A program made the translations under genes and the position numbers. The notes under the pieces are model-generated. The model was not told where the DNA came from and did not search any database. It was given only the letters and a program-made list of their open reading frames with translations. Below are positions 53,063 to 64,000 of a stretch of 64,000 nucleotides of DNA, piece by piece. Origin of the DNA: Staphylococcus sp. IVB6181 (GTDB taxonomy: Bacteria > Bacillota > Bacilli > Staphylococcales > Staphylococcaceae); contig NZ_CP095096.1 in assembly GCF_025561445.1 (NCBI RefSeq), positions 971,822 to 1,035,821 of the forward strand. Direction: 5' to 3'. Position 1 is the first letter of the stretch. Each line of letters opens with the position of its first letter.

Positions 53063-55213
53063 TTGAATAAAGAATTGATTAACTCAATCGAAAAACAACA
53101 TAACTTTTCTACCAAACAAATTACAGAAGTGCTTGCACTTTTAGAAGAAAATAATACCGTTCCATTTATTGCGAGATATCGTAAAGAACGTACGGGCGGA
53201 TTAGATGAAGTTGAAATCAAGAAAATAGCGGATGAATACCACTATATGGAGCAGCTTCAAAAAAGAAAAGAAGAAGTCTTACATAATATTGAACAACAAG
53301 GGCTTTTAGATGCACAATTGAAAGCTGATATTTTAAAACAAACTAAATTGCAGCGTGTGGAAGATTTATATAGACCGTTTAAACAAAAGAAAAAGACACG
53401 TGCCACAGAAGCAAAAAGAAAAGGATTAGAACCTTTAGCTAAATGGCTGATGCAAAAAAGTATCAATCAATCACCTGCTGAGTATGCTGAAGCTTTTATC
53501 AATGATGAAGTAGAAAGTGCACAAGCAGCATTAGCAGGAGCACAAGACATTATCGCTGAATGGGTATCAGATAATCCTAAATACAGAAATAAAATTTTAA
53601 CGCAAACACAAAAGCGCGGTTTGATTACGAGTCAGAAAAAGAAAAAAGCTGAAGATGAACAAAAGACATACGAAATGTATTATGACTTCTCAGAACCCAT
53701 CAATAAAGTCGCAAATCATCGTATCTTAGCAATGAACCGCGGAGAAAAGGAAAAAGTATTAACCGTTAAAATAGAAATGGATACGAGCAGCATCGAACGT
53801 GATATCGAACGACAAGAAGTCAAAGGCAATCATGAAGGCATCCAATATATCAAAGATGCTATACAAGATAGTATGAAACGTTTGATTATGCCTTCAATCG
53901 AACGAGAAATCCGTTCTGATTTAACAACGAAAGCTGAAGACCATGCTATTGAGGTCTTCAGCGTGAACCTCAAACATTTATTATTGCAGCCGCCGTTGAA
54001 AGGCAAACAAATTTTGGGTGTCGACCCGGCTTTCAGAACAGGGTGCAAGCTTGCAGTAATCAATCCATACGGAACATTTATTGCTAAAGGTGTGATGTAT
54101 CCGCATCCGCCTGTGAATAAAAAGCAGCAAGCAGAAAAAACATTCTTGCAGTTTGTAAATGATTACGATGTGAAGCTGGTTGCCATCGGAAATGGTACAG
54201 CAAGCAGAGAAACAGAACAATTTGTGGCGGACTTGATTCAAAAGCATCACTTAGATGTCCAATTTATTATTGTAAATGAAGCAGGGGCTTCTGTTTATTC
54301 AGCATCTGAAATTGCACGTTCTGAATTCCCTGAGTTCCAAGTTGAGGAACGCAGTGCTGTGTCGATCGGTCGTCGTGTACAAGATCCATTAAGCGAATTA
54401 GTAAAAATCGACCCGAAATCTATCGGTGTAGGACAATATCAGCATGATGTGAATCAGAAGGCATTAGAAAATGCATTGGACTTTGTTGTTGAAACAGCAG
54501 TTAACCAAGTCGGTGTAGATGTTAATACAGCATCACGTTCATTACTGCAGCACGTATCAGGTTTATCTCCGCAAATTGCACAGAATATTATTGATTTCCG
54601 TGAAGAAAACGGTGCGATTGATCATCATAAGCAAATTGCGAAAGTTAAACGCTTAGGGCCGAAAACTTTTGAACAAAGTATTGGTTTCTTGCGTATCGTT
54701 AATGGCAAAGAGCCGCTTGATAATACAGCGATTCATCCAGAAAGTTATAACATAGCTTATCAATTGCTGGAACAAGAAGGTCTGAGTGCAGAGGATTTAG
54801 GCACAAAACAATTAAAAGATGCACTGAGCAAAATAGATATGAAAGCAGCTGCTGAAAAGTTAGATGTGGGATTACCGACACTTGAAGATATCGTTTCAGC
54901 TTTAATTGCGCCGAACCGAGATCCGCGTGATGAATACGAAACACCGATTTTAAAATCGAACGTATTGTCTTTAGAAGATTTAACCAAAGGAATGAAACTA
55001 AGCGGAACAGTACGCAACGTTGTAGACTTTGGAGCGTTTGTAGATGTCGGTGTAAAACAAGATGGTTTAGTACACATTTCGCAACTCTCTAAACGTTTCG
55101 TAAAAAACCCTATGGATGTAGTCAATGTCGGTGATATTGTAGATGTATGGGTGCTAGATACAGATACAGTTAAAAATAAAGTTTCATTGACGATGATTAA
55201 TCCAAATGACTGA
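53063..55213 (+). CDS. tex: Tex-family RNA-binding protein
   Basis: A 716-residue Tex protein (transcription accessory/Spt6-like). Order: helical N-terminal core, YqgF-type domain (GVDPAFRTGCKLAVI), helix-hairpin-helix domain (VDVNTASRSLLQHVSGL, RLGPKTFEQSIGFLRI) and a C-terminal S1 RNA-binding domain (GTVRNVVDFGAFVDVGVKQDGLVHISQLS). The frame is open from 52886 through the sigB terminator, but the TTG at 53063, six bases after TGAGGTG, gives the family N-terminus and length. It sits downstream of sigB as in S. aureus. Confidence 0.94.
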   Translation: MNKELINSIEKQHNFSTKQITEVLALLEENNTVPFIARYRKERTGGLDEVEIKKIADEYHYMEQLQKRKEEVLHNIEQQGLLDAQLKADILKQTKLQRVEDLYRPFKQKKKTRATEAKRKGLEPLAKWLMQKSINQSPAEYAEAFINDEVESAQAALAGAQDIIAEWVSDNPKYRNKILTQTQKRGLITSQKKKKAEDEQKTYEMYYDFSEPINKVANHRILAMNRGEKEKVLTVKIEMDTSSIERDIERQEVKGNHEGIQYIKDAIQDSMKRLIMPSIEREIRSDLTTKAEDHAIEVFSVNLKHLLLQPPLKGKQILGVDPAFRTGCKLAVINPYGTFIAKGVMYPHPPVNKKQQAEKTFLQFVNDYDVKLVAIGNGTASRETEQFVADLIQKHHLDVQFIIVNEAGASVYSASEIARSEFPEFQVEERSAVSIGRRVQDPLSELVKIDPKSIGVGQYQHDVNQKALENALDFVVETAVNQVGVDVNTASRSLLQHVSGLSPQIAQNIIDFREENGAIDHHKQIAKVKRLGPKTFEQSIGFLRIVNGKEPLDNTAIHPESYNIAYQLLEQEGLSAEDLGTKQLKDALSKIDMKAAAEKLDVGLPTLEDIVSALIAPNRDPRDEYETPILKSNVLSLEDLTKGMKLSGTVRNVVDFGAFVDVGVKQDGLVHISQLSKRFVKNPMDVVNVGDIVDVWVLDTDTVKNKVSLTMINPND

Positions 55214-55676
55214 GCAATGGATGAATAATGAAAAACTGCAGCAGCTGACAGAAAAGATTTCCAAAGAAGTGTTCAATTGGGAGTTTAAGCATCAGGCGTA
55301 TTTTAATAATCGGCTAAGAACGACAGGCGGCAGATATTTACTGCAATCTCATAATATCGAGATTAATCCGAAGCAATATGAAAAGTTTGGCGAAGCGGCT
55401 ATCATAGACATTATCAAACATGAGTTGTGCCACTACCATCTGCATCTGCAAAAAAGGGGCTACCAGCACAAAGATGCTGACTTTAAACAATTAAGTCAGC
55501 AAGTCGGTGCACCGAGGTTTTGCAGTGCGGTCAAAAGCTATGAAGAAAGAGCAAATTATATTTATCAGTGCAGAAAATGCAAAAAATCATTTCCGAGAAT
55601 TAAAAAAGTGAACACACAGAGAATGGTATGCGGCCATTGCCATGGAAAACTGCAGCTGGTTAAGAAACTGAAATAA
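55206..55676 (+). CDS. SprT-like protein (YdcK)
   Basis: A 156-residue SprT-family protein. The metallopeptidase-type motif is HELCHYHLH (His, Glu, His) and the C-terminal zinc ribbon is CRKCKKSFPRIKK...CGHCHGK. Function in bacteria is not established to my knowledge. It overlaps tex by eight bases, which suggests coupled translation; its own Shine-Dalgarno is weak, and an in-frame ATG at 55218 is an alternative start. Confidence 0.85.
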   Translation: MTEQWMNNEKLQQLTEKISKEVFNWEFKHQAYFNNRLRTTGGRYLLQSHNIEINPKQYEKFGEAAIIDIIKHELCHYHLHLQKRGYQHKDADFKQLSQQVGAPRFCSAVKSYEERANYIYQCRKCKKSFPRIKKVNTQRMVCGHCHGKLQLVKKLK

Positions 55677-55683
55677 TAAAAAT

Positions 55684-55737
55684 AAACGCTGTGCATTAAG
55701 GCTTGAAATTGTCTTAATGCACAGCGTTTCTTTGTTT
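55684..55737 (+). terminator. Terminator after the SprT-like gene
   Basis: A perfect 17-bp stem (55684-55700 with 55713-55729) with a 12-base loop, followed by CTTTGTTTTC. Confidence 0.92.
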
Positions 55738-55885
55738 TCAGAAGAAATTTGAAAAAAGATGAAAAAATTCGAAGTTTCATGTTGACTTAGGATAATGAAT
55801 GTTATATGATAGTTCATGTCCTAAAAAAACACATTAAAAATTTGAAACGAACTTTAACGGCTTGTTAAAAACTTTTAAAAAGTTA

Positions 55886-55914
55886 TTGACAAGAGATTAC
55901 GAAAGTATTACAAT
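55886..55914 (+). promoter_or_regulatory. rRNA operon promoter
   Basis: A perfect TTGACA (55886-55891) and TACAAT (55909-55914) with 17-bp spacing, and an A/T-rich upstream stretch (AAAAACTTTTAAAAAG) that could act as an UP element, 42 bp before tRNA-Leu. Confidence 0.9.
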
Positions 55915-55956
55915 AGAGTACGTTGTTAAATTAAGTAATTGATGAATTTAACCCAA

Positions 55957-56039
<83 letters not shown>

Positions 56040-56069
56040 TCAAATTTCATTGATTACACGAGTTATTAT

Positions 56070-56143
56070 GCGGGTGTAGTTTAATGGCAAAACCTCAGCC
56101 TTCCAAGCTGATGTTGTGGGTTCGATTCCCATCACCCGCTCCA
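56070..56143 (+). tRNA. tRNA-Gly (anticodon TCC)
   Basis: The acceptor GCGGGTG pairs with CACCCGC, the anticodon loop CTTCCAA gives TCC, and the T loop is TTCGATT. The discriminator T is followed by an encoded CCA, unlike the neighbouring tRNA-Leu. Co-transcribed with the rRNA genes. Confidence 0.96.
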
Positions 56144-56158
56144 AAAATGATTTTAAAT

Positions 56159-60989
<4,831 letters not shown>

Positions 60990-61089
60990 AAATTTAAAGT
61001 TTTGATTGGTCGAATTGAAAATTACTTACTATCTAGTTTTGAATGTATAATCGTAAGTTATATATTTATGGATGCGATGAGCCGCATTG

Positions 61090-61116
61090 AGATCTCAGGT
61101 TTGAGGTCTTTTTTTT
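61090..61116 (+). terminator. rRNA operon terminator
   Basis: AGATCTCA pairs with TGAGGTCT (one G-U) around GGTT and runs into eight T residues. Confidence 0.85.
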
Positions 61117-61202
61117 ATGCCTAAATTCCTGTTAGCATATCATTTAGTCTAGTAGTATTCTATTTCTTGAAGGATAGGCGATGGTAATTAGAACTTTATA
61201 CA

Positions 61203-61247
61203 TAAAAAGAGAAGCCGTGCATCCTGAGGGAAACACGGCTTGTCTCT
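61203..61247 (-). terminator. Terminator of the ilv-leu operon
   Basis: On the minus strand AGAGACAAGCCGTG pairs with CACGGCTTCTCT (small bulge) and runs into TTTTTATG, six bases after the ilvA stop. Confidence 0.88.
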
Positions 61248-61252
61248 GTGGT

Positions 61253-62521
61253 TTAAATCAATAATGAATACAACATTTTGTTTTCATTAATATAGATATT
61301 AGATGGATCGAACTCATGAACCTTTTCTTTAAGGCGAGTCAGATCATCATGATTGTTGAGCTGGATACCGATAATAACTGTACCTGTGTTTTGAGAAGAC
61401 TTTTTCAAGTACTCAAATTTAGTAATATCATCATTCGGTCCTAATACATCATTTACGAACTCTTTTAACGCACCTGGACGTTGAGGGAAGTTGAAAATGA
61501 AGTAATGTTTCATTTCTTCAAAGAGTAATGAGCGTTCTTCGATTTCTTTCATGCGGTTGATATCATTGTTGCCGCCGCTGATAATACAAACTACTGTTTT
61601 ACCTTTAATTTGATCACGATATTGTTCTAGAGCGGATACGCTTAAAGCACCTGCAGGTTCTGCGACAATGGCTTGTTTAGAATACATATCTAAAATTGTC
61701 GAACAAACCGCACCTTCATCGATTTGAAGATAATCATCTACGACTTTTTTCGCAATTTCAAAAGTAATTTTGCCGACTTGTGCTACAGAAGCACCATCTA
61801 CAAATTTATCGATTTCAGGCAGTTTCACACGTTTGTTTTCTAATACAACAGAAGTATACATACTTGCGGCACCTTTAGGTTCTACACCTACAATTTTGGT
61901 TTGCGGTGATTTTTCTTTGAAGTAGCTGCCTACACCAGAAATCAATCCGCCGCCGCCGATAGCTGAAAATAGATAGTCAACGTGGATATCCTCTTGTTTC
62001 GCTTCTTGTAAAATTTCAGTCGCAATTGTACCTTGACCTGCAATTGTATTGACGTTATCAAATGGATCGATAAAGTTCATTGCGTGTTTCTCAGTGTACT
62101 CTAAAGCTTCTTTTAAGCAATCATCAAAAGTATCGCCGACTAATACGACTTCTACATTTTCTCCGCCGAAGAATTTAACTTGGTTAATCTTTTGAAGGGG
62201 AGTTGTGACTGGCATAAAGATGACTGCTTTCAAGTCTAAACGACGTGCAGTAAATGCGACACCTTGTGCATGGTTGCCTGCACTGGCACATGTAATACCT
62301 TTTGCTTTTTCGCTGTCAGATAAGACTTGAATTGCGTTGTAAGCACCTCTCAATTTAAAAGAACGTACCCATTGTAAATCTTCTCGTTTCAAATATACAT
62401 TACAATCGTATTTTAAAGATAAATAGTGATCCTTTTCTAGAGGTGTTTCTTTTACAATCGGCTGTAATGATAAAAAAGCATCCTCTATATCTTTCGCTGA
62501 TACAGCAGTTTGTACTGTCAT
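61253..62521 (-). CDS. ilvA: Threonine ammonia-lyase (deaminase), biosynthetic
   Basis: A 422-residue PLP enzyme converting threonine to 2-oxobutanoate, the first step of isoleucine synthesis. The PLP lysine is about residue 56 in [10 protein letters not shown], the phosphate loop is GGGGLISG, and a single C-terminal ACT-like regulatory domain starts near [18 protein letters not shown]. The frame opens with a GTG three codons earlier, but the ATG at 62521 has correct spacing from AAGGAG. It is the last gene of the operon, 12 bp after leuD. Confidence 0.95.
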   Translation of the reverse strand: MTVQTAVSAKDIEDAFLSLQPIVKETPLEKDHYLSLKYDCNVYLKREDLQWVRSFKLRGAYNAIQVLSDSEKAKGITCASAGNHAQGVAFTARRLDLKAVIFMPVTTPLQKINQVKFFGGENVEVVLVGDTFDDCLKEALEYTEKHAMNFIDPFDNVNTIAGQGTIATEILQEAKQEDIHVDYLFSAIGGGGLISGVGSYFKEKSPQTKIVGVEPKGAASMYTSVVLENKRVKLPEIDKFVDGASVAQVGKITFEIAKKVVDDYLQIDEGAVCSTILDMYSKQAIVAEPAGALSVSALEQYRDQIKGKTVVCIISGGNNDINRMKEIEERSLLFEEMKHYFIFNFPQRPGALKEFVNDVLGPNDDITKFEYLKKSSQNTGTVIIGIQLNNHDDLTRLKEKVHEFDPSNIYINENKMLYSLLI

Positions 62522-62533
62522 TTCGCTCACTCC

Positions 62534-63115
62534 TTAATTTTGTTGGAATTTATGTTCATATTGTTCAATTTGGTCTTCATACTCTAATGTAATCGCAATA
62601 TCGTCTAGTCCTTGAACGAGCTTGTTTTTCCAAGTTGAATCAATATCAAAATGTAATTCTCGATCAGGTATTTTAATAACCTGATTCGGAAGATCGATTT
62701 CAAGTTCTTTATAGTTAGATAAGAACTCGCGATCTTCTTGGTTTAATACTATTGGTAATAAAGCATTTTTAGTTGCGTTCATGTAGAAGATGTCACTGAA
62801 ACTGCCGGCAATAATAATATTAATACCGTAGTCTTTAAGCGCCCATGCCGCATGTTCACGGCTTGACCCGCATCCGAAGTTATCTCCTGTAATTAAAATG
62901 GAAGCCCCTTTATATTGAGGTTGGTTCAATTCAAATTCAGGATTATCCGAACCGTCTTCTAAATAACGCCATTCATCAAATGCATAAGGACCGAGTCCTG
63001 TTTTTGATACGCCTTTTAAATGTACTTTCGGGATGATTTGATCCGTATCAATATTGTCGTGGAAGAGTAGTGCAGTTTTGCCTTTATATTGAGTAATCGG
63101 TTCAATTTTAAGCAT
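62534..63115 (-). CDS. leuD: 3-isopropylmalate dehydratase small subunit
   Basis: A 193-residue small subunit of isopropylmalate isomerase, the swivelling domain that completes the active site with LeuC. Motifs: [16 protein letters not shown] and [21 protein letters not shown] two codons upstream (63121) is in frame, but the ATG at 63115 is nine bases after GGGAGG and is preferred. It overlaps the end of leuC by eight bases. Confidence 0.95.
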   Translation of the reverse strand: MLKIEPITQYKGKTALLFHDNIDTDQIIPKVHLKGVSKTGLGPYAFDEWRYLEDGSDNPEFELNQPQYKGASILITGDNFGCGSSREHAAWALKDYGINIIIAGSFSDIFYMNATKNALLPIVLNQEDREFLSNYKELEIDLPNQVIKIPDRELHFDIDSTWKNKLVQGLDDIAITLEYEDQIEQYEHKFQQN

Positions 63116-64000
63116 GTTCAATCGCCTCCCATTTTCTTACATCTACAAAGCGTCCTTCAATCGCAGCTGCTGCGGCCATTGCAGGTGATACTAAGTGTGT
63201 ACGTGCACCTTTGCCTTGTCGTCCTTCAAAGTTGCGGTTGCTGGTAGAAGCACAATGTACACCAGCTGGCACTTGGTCAGGGTTCATACCCAAACACATT
63301 GAACAGCCAGGTTCACGCCATTCAAAACCAGCATCTTTAAAGATTTTATCAAGACCTAATGCTTCAGCTTGATGTTTAACACTTCTAGAACCCGGTACCA
63401 CAATCGCTGTGATATTTGGATGTACTTTATGGCCTTTGACAAACTTGCTTGCTTCTTTCAAGTCTGAGAGGCGGGCATTTGTACAAGAACCTAAGAAGAC
63501 ATAGCCTAATTCAATATCCTCTGCTTTCTCTCCAGGTTTAAGGTCCATATAGTGATAAGCACGTTCGTCGTTGATAGTTTCAATTTCTGGGAATGGGGTA
63601 TTAAAGCTGACACCCATTTCAGGACTTGTTCCCCAAGTGACTTGAGGTTCAAGGTTTGAAACATCTAATTCAATAACACGATCAAATTGTGCATCTTGAT
63701 CACTGTAAAGTGTTTTCCAATAATCTGCAGTTGCTTCATCGATATGTGCATAAGGACGGCCTTTCACATATTCAAGTGTAGTTTCATCAGGATCGACTAA
63801 ACCGTATTTTGCGCCGGCTTCGATAGCCATGTTGCAAATCGTCATACGTTCATCCATTGAAAGACTGCGAATCGTTGATCCTGCAAATTCAAGGGCATAA
63901 CCTGTACCGAAATCAACACCGTATTGGTTGATCAGATAAAGAATAATATCTTTGGCATAAACACCTTTTGGCAATTCGCCGTTAATATCAATCAAAAGAT
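63108..64000 (-). CDS. leuC: 3-isopropylmalate dehydratase large subunit, C-terminal part
   Basis: The visible 297 codons are the C-terminal two-thirds of LeuC, which isomerises 2- to 3-isopropylmalate in leucine synthesis. The [4Fe-4S] cluster cysteines are in [12 protein letters not shown] and [12 protein letters not shown], and [28 protein letters not shown] follows near the end. The N-terminus lies beyond the right edge. Transcription is leftward through leuD and ilvA. Confidence 0.95.
   Translation of the reverse strand, partial: LLIDINGELPKGVYAKDIILYLINQYGVDFGTGYALEFAGSTIRSLSMDERMTICNMAIEAGAKYGLVDPDETTLEYVKGRPYAHIDEATADYWKTLYSDQDAQFDRVIELDVSNLEPQVTWGTSPEMGVSFNTPFPEIETINDERAYHYMDLKPGEKAEDIELGYVFLGSCTNARLSDLKEASKFVKGHKVHPNITAIVVPGSRSVKHQAEALGLDKIFKDAGFEWREPGCSMCLGMNPDQVPAGVHCASTSNRNFEGRQGKGARTHLVSPAMAAAAAIEGRFVDVRKWEAIEHA

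Larger units (their letters stand above)
60990..61252 (+). other. Region after 23S with no 5S rRNA gene
   Basis: The 263 bp between 23S and the ilvA terminator hold the right arm of the 23S processing stem (61021-61046), a small hairpin ATGCG/CGCAT, the rRNA terminator and the ilvA terminator. No sequence resembling a staphylococcal 5S rRNA (about 115 nt) is present. Confidence 0.85.

Overview
The window is a chromosomal segment of a low-GC Firmicute, almost certainly a Staphylococcus. Supporting evidence is the staphylococcal gene order (murZ-aldA-rho-rpmE2-tdk-prfA-prmC; glyA-upp-mnaA-atp operon-murA-fabZ; tenA-thiD-thiM-thiE; alr-mazEF-rsbUVW-sigB), the SceD and IsaA-type exoproteins, MazE/MazF of the S. 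aureus type and the 16S rRNA. Single-domain CopA and the extra LysM/IsaA-like gene differ from what I know of S. aureus. The S. carnosus/simulans clade is a reasonable guess but is not proven here.

Layout. 1-11.4 kb: end of a second MurA, an HxlR regulator, aldehyde dehydrogenase, rho, L31 type B, then a translation/nucleotide cluster (tdk, prfA, prmC, tRNA t6A synthase, arginine-phosphatase-like YwlE, YwlG, glyA, upp). 11.5-22.2 kb: mnaA, the F1Fo ATP synthase operon atpI-B-E-F-H-A-G-D-C behind a good sigma-A promoter, then a DUF1146 protein, murA, an EpuA-like protein and fabZ. 22.2-27.5 kb is the disturbed part: ywpF, a competence-type ssb broken by one nonsense codon, a 709-bp gene-free stretch, sceD, a complete group IIC intron inserted just behind the sceD terminator, and a LysM/IsaA-like transglycosylase with a frameshift in an A7 run. 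27.6-31.7 kb: a TPP riboswitch controlling tenA-thiD-thiM-thiE, then yidC. 31.8-36 kb: a PaiA-like acetyltransferase, an intact ISL3-family element with a perfect 8-bp target duplication, an HD hydrolase and cardiolipin synthase. 36.1-39.3 kb: a copper locus csoR-csoZ-copZ and copA with two CsoR-type operators. 39.5-45.3 kb: rodA, ddl, murF, cshA. 45.4-55.7 kb: three bacterial PH-domain membrane proteins, acpS, alr, mazEF, the sigma-B operon, tex and a SprT-like protein. 55.9-61.1 kb: an rRNA operon with tRNA-Leu and tRNA-Gly ahead of 16S and 23S but no 5S gene. 61.2-64 kb: the distal end of the branched-chain amino-acid operon (leuC partial, leuD, ilvA) on the minus strand.

How it fits together. 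Most of this is core metabolism: cell-wall precursor supply (MurA twice, MnaA, Ddl, MurF, Alr, RodA), energy (ATP synthase), translation (release factor and its methylase, L31, t6A, rRNA) and stress response (MazEF coupled to SigB). Copper efflux and thiamine supply have readable local regulators (CsoR operators, TPP aptamer with terminator). The accessory signal is concentrated in the interval between fabZ and tenA and at the ISL3 insertion.

I did not find a convincing undescribed multi-gene system. The items most worth checking are the two disrupted genes (ssb nonsense, IsaA-like frameshift), the intron/terminator junction, the absent 5S gene, and several structured intergenic RNAs upstream of mnaA, rsbU and cshA and around 23.3-23.7 kb. 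All protein family calls are made by reading the translated sequence and recalling family motifs; no database search was run.
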